The translations under genes and the position numbers were made by a program. Source: Dipteris shenzhenensis (taxonomy: Eukaryota > Polypodiophyta > Polypodiopsida > Gleicheniales). Taken from it: a stretch of 64,000 bases of DNA. Numbering within the stretch: the stretch's first letter is position 1; the number at the start of each line of letters is the position of its first letter. The notes beneath the pieces are model-generated. The model did no database searches. It had not been told where the DNA came from and saw nothing but the letters and a program-made list of their open reading frames with translations. Shown in pieces: positions 46,376 to 58,600 of this stretch. The stretch lies in assembly GCA_047967505.1 (NCBI GenBank), contig CM106540.1; one strand, given 5' to 3'.

Positions 46376-46659
46376 ACAAAACAAAACAAAAGAAACATTA
46401 ATTACTAATAAAAGACTATAACACAAGTAAGGGTGTAGCAAGGTACCTATGACGAGAGCTAGTAGGTATGGAAGTAAGCAAGAGGTAGCAGGTAGGCAAG
46501 CAGGAGGTGGTAGGTAGGCAAGCAGGTAGCTCAGGTGGCAAGGAATACAAAACACCTATTTCATTAATTTTGGACTCTTGCACTATCCAAATTCATTTTG
46601 TGAGATAATTTTGGATAAAACATTTCAAAAAAAGAGGCTCTTATAAAACAAAACATTGA

Positions 46660-47015
46660 GTCAAAAAGGAAGATTTTAAAAAATCAAATTAGAAAAAATG
46701 ACCAAGATGTTATTAAAGCTAGAGTACATTAAAAATAGAGTACATCACATTGTTAAAAGAGACAAAAAGTAAGATTTTAAAAAATCAAATTAGAAAAAAT
46801 GGTGTGACATGTTATGAAAACTAGAGTACATTTCAAAAAGAGCACATCACATTTGTAAAGAAGTAGATCATATTACTCAAAGCCATATGGTGTCAAAAAA
46901 CACCTTAATACAGTCTCTCTTAACATCATCTTAACATCACATTTGTACAAGAAGTAGATCATATTACTCAAAGCCATATGGTGTCAAAAAACCACCTTAA
47001 TATAGTCTCTCTTAT
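46660..47015. repeat. Two local tandem duplications
   Basis: A ~120-bp unit with GATTTTAAAAAATCAAATTA lies at about 46670 and 46771. An ~84-bp unit with GTAGATCATATTACTCAAAG lies at 46863 and 46946. Confidence 0.82.
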
Positions 47016-47034
47016 CTTCTTAATCACCTTAAGT

Positions 47035-47487
47035 CTAGAAGATCTCATCATTGGTCTCTCTTATCTTCTCAACAACCCAATCTTTCACTGCCTCCACAGC
47101 TGTATCCTCAACATAATTACATGCAAAGAAGAAATTTAAGCAATCACAAATTGTTTCTTTATAATTTCTCTGAGAGGCTCTTATTGTTCTCTCAGCATCC
47201 GCATCAAATTGCCCATGACGAGAGCTGCGATAACGCAGGTTACTTAAGAAGTCTAATAGATCTTGTCGTGCTTTTATCATACGTCTTAAAAGTCTTTCAC
47301 TCTCTGCTATCTTGAGAGTCTCCTCCCTCTCTGCGTGCCTTTGTGCAACAAATTCCTCTCTCTCCATGTGTGTTAAAGGAGAACCTTGTCGAATTCTGGC
47401 CTCTCTCTATGCTCGTTGGTCAGCAATCCATTCTTTGAGATTGTTAATTCCTAATTCCACGTCTTCGACAATGCCAAGGACATCCAT
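47035..47487 (-). pseudogene. Charged coiled-coil ORF, unknown family
   Basis: From MDVLGIVEDVELGINNLKEW the frame runs through one TAG (after IADQRA) to REARIRQGSPLTHMEREEF and RHAEREETLKIAESERLLRR. It ends CLNFFFACNYVEDTAVEAVK and DEIF before a stop. The middle is Arg/Glu-rich and helical. The TAG sits where CAG is likely. No domain is recognised. It lies between the kinase-like and peptidase-like genes on the same strand. Confidence 0.45.
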
Positions 47488-47499
47488 GGGTGGGGAGAT

Positions 47500-48000
47500 G
47501 ATAAAGAAAGGGAGATGGACTATGATGCAAGAAAGAAGAGAGTGTCTGCGGAAGGACTACGATGGAAGAATACAAGTTAATGAGAAGCACTAGGATGGAT
47601 GAAGGAAGAGAGAGTTTGTGGAAAAAACTAGGATAGAAGAATACTTGGTTATCAAGATGGATGAAAGAAGAGAGTGTTTGTGGAAGGACTAGGATAGAAG
47701 AATACAAGTTACTCAGAAGGACTAGGATGTAAGAAATAAGAGAGTGTTTGTGGAAGGACTATGATGGAAGAATACAAGTGCACTAAGGCACGATGTGTTC
47801 ACTATGAAAAGGATAAGGGTTGGAATAAAGTGAGAGGCACGATGTGTTCACTATGATAAGGATAAGGGTTGGAATAAAGCGAGTGGAGATTGAATGCTCT
47901 ACTTTAAGTGAGTGGAGATGATAAGGATAAGGGTTGGAATAAAGTGAGAGAAGCATTGCGAATGCTCTACTTTAAGTGAGTGGAGACTGTCCAACTGAAT
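47500..48000. repeat. Degenerate ~80-bp and ~60-bp tandem repeats
   Basis: 47520-47780 has four loose copies of AGAGAGTGTTTGTGGAAGGA plus AGGATAGAAGAATACAAGTT. 47785-47990 has copies of GGCACGATGTGTTCACTATG and AAGGATAAGGGTTGGAATAA. Confidence 0.8.
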
Positions 48001-48003
48001 AAA

Positions 48004-48690
48004 ATTCTCATCACATAAGGACTTATTTCCAAATAATCATATCATCACACATTCATATCATAAAATTGTGTGCATGAAGAAATATATTACAAATATTACA
48101 TCATCACATATTCATATCAAAATTCTCATCACACAAGGGTTTATTTCCAAATAATCACATCATCACACATTCATATCATAAAATTGTGTGCATGAAGAAA
48201 TAGATTACAAATATTACATCATCACATATTCATATCAAAATTCTCATCACACAAGGATTTATTTCCAAATAATCACATCATCACACATTCATATCATAAA
48301 ATTGTATGCATGAAGAAATATATTACAAATATTACATCATCACATATTCATATCAAAATTCTCATCACACAAGGATTTATTTCCAAATAATCACATCATC
48401 ACACATTCATATCATAAAATTGTGTGCATGAAGAAATATATTACAAATATTACATCATCACATATTCATATCAAAATTCTCATCACACAAGGATTTATTT
48501 CCAAATAATCACATCATCGCACATTCATATCATAAAATTGTGTGCATGAAGAAATATATTATAAATATTACATCATCACATATTCATATCAAAATTCTCA
48601 TCACACAAGGATTTATTTCCAAATAATCACATCATCACACATTCATATCATAAAATTGTGTGCATGAAGAAATTATATAAATATCATCAA
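48004..48690. repeat. 118-bp tandem repeat, about 5.8 copies
   Basis: Copies begin with ATTCTCATCACACAAGG at 48004, 48122, 48240, 48358 and so on, with an exact 118-bp spacing and only single-base differences. It lies just downstream of the last peptidase-like gene. Confidence 0.95.
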
Positions 48691-48775
48691 TAAATGCCAC
48701 TTAAGTAATAAGTCACAAATTGGTGTATAATCAACAAAAACTACAAACACAACATCATACATGCATCACAACTCT

Positions 48776-50068
48776 TGTGATGCTTCTAGTGGAGACTGTG
48801 GCAACTCTTCTAATGCTTCCAATGGAGGCTGTGGTGCTGTAGATGTACACTCAGTCTCTACTTCTTCTATAGTATGTAGTGCTTAGTAGACTTTGTATCC
48901 TCTTCCTTAAATGCAAGCGGAGGCAGTGGCAACTCTTCTGATGCTTCCAATGGAGGCTGTGGTGCTATAAGTGTACACTGGGTCTCTACTTCTTCTGTAG
49001 TGTGCAGTGCTTTCATAGTAGACTTAGTCTCCTCTTCCTTAAAGGGAAGCTCTGATATTGCTTCAGTTGCACGTTGTATTCTAATGGCAGCAATTAGGTC
49101 TCGAATGATTTCAGCCCTAAACAATTGTATATCCTCCTCTGAATATTTGAGCTCCAAAGAGTCTTCTGATGAGATCTGTAGCTTAAGTGAGAAAATTTCT
49201 TTGAAAATCAACATGCAGTTGTAGGCAACTCTCCACCCACAACTATGCCCATCTTCCTGCTCTACTACTAAACGCTTTTGGAAGTCTACCGAGTCTTTGT
49301 ACTGTCCTGTTTCTCTGATACTAGATACCAACTTCTCAATCGACCTGCTCATCGTGACATATTAAAAAAACTTAGTGTGTCTATTACATAAGGTACATAA
49401 TATAGAAGTAACAACAGATTAATAGAATACTTACGTTTGCACTGAGCCATGAAAGCCTACAATTGAGTTAACAAACCAACAATAGTTGTCTTCAAGGTCC
49501 CAAACCACCAGACTCTAATGTTCCCTACACGAATAATTAAGAACCATTATTATTTAACACAATGTTGCCAGTATAAGATGAAAATAAAGGTTGCCATGAT
49601 ACTTACATCTCATGATATGCTATAAATAGGACTCGCACGCCATGTAAATGTAAAGGCTGTAACAATTTACAAACATCGGCTATTGTCTTTCTGCTATCGC
49701 TAAGTATAGGAGAAAGGAGGGAATCCAACATATACACATGATTTTGTATGACTCTACCAAATCGTGAGATAACTAGACTACTGCACCAACAAATAAATGG
49801 ATATTAGCTTATTAGATTCAATCAAAATATTGAATTATCAAGCAGAGAAAAAGTTTGTATCAAACCTGAGAATGGCCATCATAATGTTGTTATTGACCTC
49901 ATTTGAAGCTCTAGAGAGAATTGAAATCTCCTCTCCCCCAAATTCAAGATACTGAGGTCTATGTTGAATCATAACCCTAACATTAAAAGAGCTTCCCAAT
50001 TCTTCCAATGAAGCCATGTTTGTAGAGTTGAGGTCTTCTATCCTCTTTGACTCTTTGATGGCATTCAT
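48776..50068 (-). pseudogene. Ulp1/C48-like cysteine peptidase gene, copy 1
   Basis: Four-exon model with GT-AG joins: A to 49866, B 49780-49607, C 49524-49435, D from 49344. Exon A has YLEFGGEEISIL and NEVNNNIMMAIL (the family's L-x-D-x-x-I region). B ends VRVLFIAYHE. C reads EH, then TAG where Trp is expected, then SLVVWDLEDN and WFVNSIVG: catalytic His kept, Asp replaced by Asn. D has the Gln and Cys block QEDGHSCGWRVAYNC. The C-terminal tail repeats PQPPLEASEELP, with a ~110-bp internal duplication shifted one base, ending TGA at 48776. Ulp1-type enzymes cleave SUMO-like tags; transposons often carry relatives. Confidence 0.7.
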
Positions 50069-50086
50069 TTCGCAATCAATGATTGC

Positions 50087-51066
50087 TCAAATGGTACATG
50101 TTATAATTGCATAGAGATGCAAATCCATATATGTTGACAGTGTGGTGTCATTTTGTATCTCAAAAATTTGACCAAGTACCAAAAAGCAATTGTAGCCCAC
50201 CCTCCATCCACAGTTATAGATGTGGCTATTCTCTTGATGTGATACCTGACATGTTATATACTCTATTTGTTGTGCCAAGTCACATTGCCACATTACTATG
50301 TCGATAGCACCTACTAACTTTCGAGCTGATCTGCACATCAAAACATATAACAATAGTGAATATGTGCATTGCATATCAATCTACATGTCAAGAAGTGACA
50401 ACAAGTGTAGTCTATACTTACTCCAACACATTGCCATGGATGGATGTCATTGAGTTGGCAAAGAAGCACTTCTTCGCAAGAATGTCCACGACTACCAGAC
50501 TCCAATGTGAGCTGCATTATCAATAAAGAATAATTACTGTGTTTGAGACAATTCTAGCAATGCAGTAGAAAAAACAAGTAGGGTTTGATGCTTACTTCTC
50601 ATAATATGTTGTAAAAATAACTCATGCGTCATTCATAGGAACGTGCTTCAACCACTTGCAAACATTCTCTATGGTTTCTTCTTTGTTGCTAAGCAAAGAA
50701 GAAACCATATATGAAATGCTTTGTATATTTTGCGGAAAATTTGCTATAACATTACTATATTTAACAAAAAGTATTAGCTTCTTGGGTTTAATCAAAATAA
50801 GCAAAGTATAAAGCGAAGGAAAAGGCTGCATCAAGCCTGAGGATGGTTGTAATGACTTTGACATTAACCTCATTATTAGGATTCAAGAGGATTGAAATCT
50901 CTTCTTCACCAAATTCAAAAAAATGAGGAGGTTGTCGAATTAACAACATAGCAGTGAATGAACTTCCAATCTGCTCCAATAGATTCATATTTTCATGACT
51001 CATCTTATTGAGAGAGTAGTCTACATCGTATTCTTCTTCACTTGCTATGTCCTCCACATCCTCCTT
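50087..51066 (-). pseudogene. Ulp1/C48-like cysteine peptidase gene, copy 2
   Basis: Same architecture: A 51066-50837, B 50754-50596, C 50511-50422, D 50330-50087. Reading phases match at every join. Exon A: FFEFGEEEISIL and NEVNVKVITTIL; its donor is GC in place of GT. B has TGA near 50625 where CGA is likely (VPMNDA then VIFTTYYE). C: SHWSLVVVDILAKKCFFANS, with His kept and Asn in the Asp position. D: SHQENSHIYNCGWRVGYNCF, Gln and Cys kept, then an earlier stop than copy 1. Tandem neighbour of copies 1 and 3, the product of local duplication. Confidence 0.7.
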
Positions 51067-51540
51067 CTGCCATAAAAATATAAAAAAGTTATGCAATGTA
51101 CACATCCCAAATAAAGGCTTAAACAAGCAGATAAGGTTTCATACATGCTTTCATTAGAGTGAGTCTCTCCTTTGCTTGGAGCAAAAATTTAAAAAGGTTT
51201 CATACATGCTTTCATTAGAGTGAGTCTCTCCTCCTCTTGGAGGAAAATTTTAAAAAGTTATGAGATTTACACATCCCAAATAAAAATAATGGGTTAAATA
51301 ATCATAGAAGTATAAAGGTAGCATGCTTTCATTAGACAAGTTATGAGATTTACACATCCCAAATAAAAATAATGGTTTAAATAATCATAAAAGTATAAAG
51401 ATAGCATGCTTTCATTAGACTTAGTCTCCTCCTCTTGGAGGAAAATATAAAAAAGTTATGAGATTTACACATCCCAATAAAAGGCTGGAATAAGCATACA
51501 AGTATAAAGATAAGGCTTTATACATGCTGCAATGTAGTCA
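51066..51540. repeat. ~100-bp repeats between peptidase copies 2 and 3
   Basis: About four loose copies of GCTTTCATTAGACTTAGTCTCC, CTCTTGGAGGAAAATWT and TTATGAGATTTACACATCCC. Confidence 0.82.
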
Positions 51541-52624
51541 TATTTTCAGGTTGTTTCCCAATGGTAGTAATTAGATGCTAAATACTCTTAGCCTGAAACG
51601 CTAGCAGATCGGCTTCTGTATATGATTCCATTTTGACTGGTAACTCCAAATAAAAAAATCTCTCTAAGAAACAACATGCAGTTGTAGGCAACTCTCCACC
51701 CACAGCTGTGTCCATCTTTTTGCTCCACTGGCAGACGTCTTTTGAATTCTACTTAATCTTGTTGTTCCGTGGTTGTTCAGACAGCAAATACTAGCCGATA
51801 TGCAGCACTATCCATCATGACATATTAAATATATTAATATGTCATGATCATAAGATACAAAATAAGAAAGTATCAAAAAAATTAAGAGAATAATTACCTT
51901 GGGGAGTTGGCATGATAGCCTTCTATTGAATTCACAAACCATAAATGGTTGAGTTCAAGGTCCCAGAAGATCAGACTCCAATGTGAGCTACACGACCAGA
52001 ATAAAAATGATTATTGTTTTACACAAACTTACCAAAGAAATAGTAGAAATAAGGTTAGAAATGATACTTATGCCTCATGATAAGGCATTAAGATGACTCG
52101 CACCCCATCTAAATTCAAAGGGCTTAACCAGGTACAAACATCTTCTATAGTCTTTTGAGGAGAGCTAAGAATAGAAGAAAGGAGATCATCGAGCATGTAG
52201 ACATGATGCTGCACTACACTAGGAAGCTGAGAAATAACTACACTGCACCAAGAAATAAACAAACATTAGCTCATAGAATTGATTTGCATTCTGCACTAGG
52301 AAACTGATATATAACTACACTATGAATAAATAAACAAATGTTAGCTCATTGAAGTAGCAACAAATAAATAAACGTTACCTGAGAATGGCCAAGATAACAT
52401 TGTCATTAACCTCTTTTAAAGGATTGGAGAGGATTGAAACCTCCTCTCTACCAAAGCTTAAATACTGAGGTTCTCGTTTCAAAACGATCCTAACTTCAAA
52501 TGAGCTCTCCATTTTATCCAATGTAGCTAAATTTGATTTTTCAATCAAATTTAGAGGTGGTTGCATTGTTGAAGTAGAAGGGAGTGCCTCCATATTGACT
52601 TCATCCATTTCTTCCCTCTATTGC
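51540..52624 (-). pseudogene. Ulp1/C48-like cysteine peptidase gene, copy 3
   Basis: Four exons: A 52624-52379, B 52242-52072, C 51987-51898, D from 51807. Exon A: YLSFGREEVSIL and KEVNDNVILAIL. B: HHVYMLDDLLSSILSS and VRVILMPYHE. Its donor reads ATAAGT where copy 1 has GTAAGT, so splicing is lost. C: SHWSLIFWDLELNHLWFVNS, again Asn for Asp. D: TGA and TAA, then VEFKRRLPVEQKDGHSCGWR; a frameshift follows, after which ESYTEADLLAFQAKSI matches the tail of copy 1. Nearest of the three to the large ORF upstream. The splice phases between that ORF and exon A do not match as read, so a fusion is possible but unproven. Confidence 0.7.
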
Positions 52625-52710
52625 CTGTAAACAAATATGAGAGATTAGATTCATTATCTTTAAATTTAAATCTTATTTTAAAAATTGTATTTAGTTGAGA
52701 AATAGAGAGT

Positions 52711-55700
52711 TCATACTGCTAAGTATTGTCGTAGTGGCCTTTTTTCATAACCCTGCGAGCCATAATTATCAAAGAAGGCATCATCATGTTTGTCTTCATC
52801 CACCAACCTCTCTGTGAACGGGTCATGTAAGTCCATCTTTTCATCATCATCAACTGGGACATTATGATCTTCAAGGTAATCATCCATGTCATCGGTGTCC
52901 TTGTGGTCTATCTCTTTTTCATAGCCTATGGTTAGATCTGCTTGAAGCTGGAAATAAGCCATGAAATGCTTATTTGCAATTATATTTGTGGAGTTGCCTT
53001 TTCTTAGGAGATCCTCAAATCAATATCCCATCCTGCACAAGGTGACCTCCCAACCTGCCGGTAGTAAATTCTCCATCATGGTAAGCAAGAGACTCCCACT
53101 TTTTGCAGGACTTCCATAGTTGTTTTTTTGATAATGTATGGACTTGGGAATATCTTGCTCTTCTAGCATCAATCTCAAATTATTTGAATTCCCTCTTATG
53201 TTCTTTTGTAAGGAGTGATTAGGGTTGGGACTCCGCATACACAGAAAGAATGATTCAAGAGTTTGAATCGCTATGCCACATTCTCTCTTGCCTCTCTTTG
53301 CTGCATAAACACCACTATAGATCTTCAAATCTGATGAATATGCTCTCTCTAGAGTAACCTGCATGGCTTCTTTGTCTTTTTTATCAACAAAAATTACAAT
53401 GTTACAAATCGCCACTTTGCTAATGGTGGTATATACTATTCTATCAATGAAGTTATGGATATCATCGCTAGAAACTTCATTGATAAAGAATAGTTGTGGC
53501 TTATCCCATGCTGACTCATTCTTGAAGAAGTCATCTTCTGAGACTCCCCTGAAGTTCACAAGCTTTCCAGACACTGCCGTAACCTCTACATTGAATTGAA
53601 AGCTTTGGTGCATATCTGTCGTCATCCTTATCTCGCTGATTAATCTTTCCACATATGCAACCACCTGTTGTGGGATTTCTTTTCTCATATAAGAGGTTAC
53701 TATTTCTGACCCATCTTCATCCTTTTTAATCCACCTGTTTGCCCATAGCTTTAACTTGGGTGTTGACAAAGAAGCTATATGCTTCACCACATTATAGTCA
53801 ATGTTACAATGAGTAAGTGGAATTTGTTTCTCTGACAGCAAATACTTAATGGCACTATGCACTGCATCACGCCTCACCTGTACATTGATGCATTCTTCCA
53901 TGTAGTGGTCTTTGTCTTTTTTTCCAAAAAACCATTCTTTCTTTAAAATTTTTTGTGCTGCCATGGATGCATACTTATCAGGTAAGTACTTTACATGCCT
54001 CCACATCCTTGCGGTCAACTCCTTCTTATCCATTACCTTTGACTTACCGGAGATAAACAAAGGAGCTTCATAAGTCAGCTATCCACGCTCACAAGCAATG
54101 CACATTTCAAGCATCTCATTGAACACTTCAACAGGACGAAATATGATAGAAGTGTAGTCGGCATATCTGTCCCTCATCACCTTGAGGCTTGTCATACTTT
54201 CTTCTTGCTCTTGAGTTCCCCTAGGCACAACTGTAGTCAAAGAAGTATAAAAGTTTATGAGTGTGTCGGCGTCTACTTTTGTGACCTTTCGCTTCAAATC
54301 AGGATTTGGAGAACCAAATGTTGTCCATATAACCCTTGCCTTCTGTAAGACCTCTGATGTTGAGGATATCTTACGCTTTCCATGGACATAATGATTAAGT
54401 CTTTCAGACTCAATCAAATACTTAATCTCATGCTTGAATATACACATTGTTGCAGGATAATAATGGAATGAACTTATCTTTACAAATTATCCTGGAGTGA
54501 GTCTTTTGCCCTCCTTTGCTTCCCTTGTGATCTGATTACAAGCATAAGCCCAATGTTGACCATCAATGGGCTGGAATCTGCAATGGAGGAATTCCTTCTT
54601 TACTTCCTTTAGCATATTCTCACCTTGTGCCTCTTCGCCTTGTTCATGTGGAATATTTTTAAGAGTGTCTTTAAAGAATTGACTGAAGGTTTCCTCGAAA
54701 TGTGTAGGCCCTGTAAATGTTATTTGATCCAGAAAACTATTTTTGGTTGGACAAAACATTATTGGGCACAAGACCACATTGCTTGCCACAGGTTTCTTAC
54801 CATCTCTCAAAGCCTCGTATATTTGCATTACATAGGATATATCAAGGCTTCGGCTATTAGTAAAGAGAGCTACAACTTCCACATATTTGGCATTCACAAA
54901 CCACGTCCTTTGACCCCAGATATATCCCACATCATCATCTATAACTGCTTCATTAAGACGCAGATTAAGATTTTTGATTGATGTGAGTTCATCCTGATAA
55001 TCTTCAGCCTCGGATTCTGAGTCTTCTTCATCTTTCTCTTTTTTTGACCGTTTTTCATCCACATTATCTTTCTCTATAGTGGGATGATGTCTTTTTTTAC
55101 TGCTTGGAACCGTGGCTCTTGCAGTACTAGCCTTTTGCATTTCATGTCGTGGTTTGCTAGCAAGAGCTTCTAGCATAACTGTAGTGGATTGACCTCAAGA
55201 TCTTCTTCAATTTTTTTTAATTCCCATGCACTCAAGGCTTGTTTTTTATCATCCTTAGTTACATCCACCATTTATGGCTCTAGAAGTTTGCGCTCATGTT
55301 CTACAGGTTTGTGACAGTGTGCCTGTTCTTCTTGTCCCTGCATCGAAGTTTGAGCTTTTTGATCTGCTTCATGTGAAGATCCTTGAATATGAGGAGCATA
55401 TTCTGCATCGTGAAAGTATTCAAACATTATCTTTGCATGCATCCTTTTTGCCACCACACTAGGAAATTGCTCCCAAGTATATGAAAGAGTCTCCAATGCA
55501 CTTTGCAGCTCTGGAAACTTTGATGGTTGAGGAGGAGGCATCACAAAGGTCTTTGAGTCTCTCCTTGACACAATAAAATGAATACCGCCAACTTCAGGAT
55601 CTGAACTCTTTGTTAAAATATCCACAAAGGTGTCTTTTCGCTGTATTATTATGCCTACCACAAGGCTTGAAGTCATATCTTTTTTGAAGAAAGTAGCATC

Positions 55701-55925
55701 CCATGGATCTTCAACACCATTGAACTCCCTTTTTGACATAAGTAGAAAGATTCTCTTTTCCTTTTGATGAAGAAACCAAGCTCTTCTGCCCATGTGATAT
55801 TGAGTCCACCTACAAAAGCCATTGGGGCTATATTCCTTTCCTTTGAAATTCAAAGTGACATCAGAAACCCATTCTCTGATCTCAGAGTCATTTAGGATAG
55901 CCATCACATTAGCTGATTGCTCCAT
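52711..55925 (-). pseudogene. Large ORF (~1,070 codons) of unknown family, possible methyltransferase-like C-terminus
   Basis: Start ATG at 55925 follows a TTCTTGTAG acceptor. ORF part 1 (to 55272) includes FCRWTQYHMGRRAWFLHQKE and GGIHFIVSRRDSKTFVMPPP. A TAA and a frame change follow. From 55176 to 52711 one frame runs through only three stops (TAA 54487, TAG 54079, TGA 53020). It contains a KKRHHP...KKEKDEEDSESE nuclear-type basic/acidic stretch, FQPIDGQHWAYACNQ, DKPQLFFINEVSSDDIHNFI and NNYGSPAKSGSLLLTMMENL. The last segments resemble the arrangement of permuted amino-methyltransferases, but no DPPY-type catalytic motif is seen. The Asp-rich end (EIDHKDTDDMDDYLEDHNV) closes it. I do not recognise the family. 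Few stops over such length imply recent death. Confidence 0.6.
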
Positions 55926-55929
55926 AATC

Positions 55930-57080
55930 CTACAAGAAAAGATAATGAAGAATTTAGATACATACAAGTAAAGTACAATATACAACCCTTGATACAATAA
56001 ATGTGGGAAATAGCCCAAAAGGCTTTACAAGGCTTCATATGGCAATAAATGTGGGAAATAGCCTAAAAGGCTTTACAAGGCTTAAATATTTGTACAAATG
56101 TAAAAAAATTAGCCAATAAAGCTTTACAAGTAATGTAAAATGTCATCTAGTGATAAAGCTTCAATCTTCATGAAGACATGTAATCTGTCCATCCATTGAT
56201 TTACTCTCTAGTCATAAAGCTTCAATCTTTGTGATGACATGTAATCTGTCCATCCATTGATATCTGTGCACTGATACCCAACTGATGCAATCTATCCACT
56301 AAAAACTGTTCCACTGATATCCACTTATGCAGCCCACATGATATCCACTTATGCATCCCACTGATACTCGTTAAATAGTGAATGGTCGGGATGGTCGGGT
56401 TTATTACAAGGTGCTTCATATATCAATAAATGTAAAAAATAGCATAGAAGGCTTTACAAGGGTTTTTATGACAATAAAGAAGCTTAAATATTTATACAAA
56501 TGCAATAAAAATAACCAATAATCATCAAGCTCCAATATGTCCCATGACATGTAATCTGTCCACTGATATATGTAATCTGTTCACTGATATCTGCTCATGC
56601 AATCTGCCCACTGATAAACTTCTTGGTAAATGGTAAAAGGTCTTATTTAATAGCATGTTATGAGTGTTAAACCGCATGTGAGCAAAGGGACTGACAACGA
56701 TTAGGAACTAGTTAGAAAAATTTGAGCATGGCTTTGATTGGCAACTTGGAGAATTGTCTCTCCTCTAAGGCAATCTAATTTATGCTAAACTATGCTAAAC
56801 CAACCGTCGAAGCGAAGAAAAGCAATAAATAATTTCTTTTTCTGTGTTCATTTTAATGTGCTGGGGTTTAAGAGGCTTAAATATGCAAAAGAAGGGGTTG
56901 TGATGTAGAGGCTAAACCTGCATGTGATATAAATGAAGAACAAGTATCTAAAGAAAAGTTAACATTTTTCAATTTAAAAGATGAATATATATAAAAATAT
57001 TATCTCACCTTCAAAACAAACCATAAATTCACTCTTTTATAATTTTTTAAAAGTATAATATAAAACATGTAAATATATAA
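55930..57080. other. Intron/upstream region with short repeats, no gene recognised
   Basis: AAATGTGGGAAATAGCC and AGGCTTTACAAGGCTT recur at 56000-56110 and 56420-56460. GACATGTAATCTGTCCATCC and CTGATATCCACTTATGCA recur at 56160-56350 and 56540-56610. No exon is evident. It probably lies in a 5' intron of the large minus-strand ORF. Confidence 0.5.
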
Positions 57081-57084
57081 AACT

Positions 57085-57302
57085 CTCTTTACTTTCTCTC
57101 TCTCTCTCTCTCTCGACTCCTAATTTATCTCTTTGTAGCCATAGTCAAGACACCTCATTCTCTCTCTTAATCTCTTTCTCTCCTCTGACAACTCTTAAGT
57201 ATTTTTCTTTCTATCCTCATCCCACTTATTCTCTCTCTCCCTCTCCCTCCCTCTAGCACAGAAGTTTCATTCCTCCCTCGCTCTCCCTCTCTCTTTCTCT
57301 CT

Positions 57303-57341
<39 letters not shown>

Positions 57342-58290
57342 AAGTCTCCCTCTTCTCTTCTCTCTCTCTCTCTCTCTCTCTCTTTTCCTCTCTCCTCTCC
57401 CCATGTTTCATTCTGATAAACATCTCTCTCTCTCCCTCTCTCTCCCTCTCTCTCTCTCCCTCTCTCTCTTTCCCTCTCTCCCTCTTTCTCTCTCTCCCTC
57501 TCTCTCTTTCTCTCTCTCTCCCTCTCTCTCCCTACTCTCTCCTTCCCTCAAGCAGCCACGGCCCCCAGGAGACCCTCTTCTCTCTCTTAATCTCTCTCCC
57601 CCTCTCTCCTCTTTCTTTCTTTCCCTCCCTACTCTTCTCTCTCATTTAAGGAGCCCTCTTCTCTCTCTGAACTCTCTCTCTCTCTCTCTCTCCCTCTCTC
57701 CCTCTCTCTTGGCAGCCACAGCCACCAAGAGCCCCTCTTCTCTCTCTTAATTTCTCTCTTTCTCTCTCTCCTCTCTCTTCTCTCTTTCTCTCCCTCCCTA
57801 TTCTCTCATTTCTCAAATTTACAAACTCAAACATAAATAAAAAACTAATTAAAATAGAACTCAAAAACTCAAATAAGAAACTAATTTAATCCCTCTCTCT
57901 CCCTCTCTCTCTTTCTTTCTCTCTCCCTCTCTCTCTTTCCCTCTCTCTTTCTCTCTCTCTCCCTACTCTCTCCCTCCCTCAAAGCAGCCACGGCCCCCAA
58001 GAGACTCTCTTCTCTCTCTTAATCTCTCTCCCCCTCTCTCCTCTCTCTTTCTTTCCCTCCCTACTCTTCTCTCTCATTTAAGGAGCCCCTCTTCTCTCTG
58101 TGAATCTCTCTCCCTCTCCTCTCTCATTTAAGGAGCCCCTCTTCTCTTTCTTAATTTCTCTCTTTCCCTCTCTCCTCTCTCTTTCTCTCCCTCCCTATTC
58201 TCTCATTTCTCAAATTTACAAACTCAAATATAAATAAAAAACTAATTAAAATAGAACTCAAAAACTCAAATAAGCAACTAATTTAAAAAG
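57085..58290. repeat. CT-rich tract with a ~410-bp tandem duplication
   Basis: CTCTCTCC runs are interrupted by AGCAGCCACGGCCCCCA at about 57551 and 57984. Each copy is followed by TCTCATTTAAGGAGCCC and then TTCTCAAATTTACAAACTC. The two blocks are near-identical. Short open frames are artefacts. Confidence 0.9.
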
Positions 58291-58487
58291 AATTGTAATG
58301 CCTTCTAAAAGACCACCCTCCTCAAAAACTTTAAGAATAAACTAATTGAAAAAGAATTATAAGTAAAGAAAAAGAATTACGAGATGAATTTTAAGAAATA
58401 GAACTCAAAAACTTTAACAAGAAACTAATTGAAAAAGAATTGTAAGTAAAGAAAAAGAATTACAAGATGAATAAAAAAGAATGCAAG

Positions 58488-58600
58488 TACCTAGAAAAAG
58501 TGAAAAAAGTAAGGCTCCACTTATCCTTTCTCTTCCGCTCTTGGTTGCTTCAATGAAATGAGGAGAGAGTTAAAACTAGCCCACTCCTCCTACGCATAAA
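58488..58600 (-). promoter_or_regulatory. Third, degenerate first-exon copy
   Basis: The minus strand ends in CTTTTTCTAG|GTACTTGCATTC, matching the donor regions at 60722 and 61434. The CCAAT/TATA part is missing; the flank is unrelated AT-rich sequence. 58291-58870 otherwise holds only local repeats (AAAGAATTGTAAGTAAAGA, CAAATTTGTGTTCAACATTC). Confidence 0.5.

Noticed and set aside
48004-48690. Regular repeats resembling a CRISPR array
   Set aside because: The whole 118-bp unit repeats with no variable spacer, in a plant nuclear context with no cas genes.
52375-52962. Fusion of the large ORF with peptidase copy 3 into one gene
   Set aside because: The only GT donor seen after QYLA is phase 0, while exon A needs phase 2, so the join fails as read; a frameshift could hide it.
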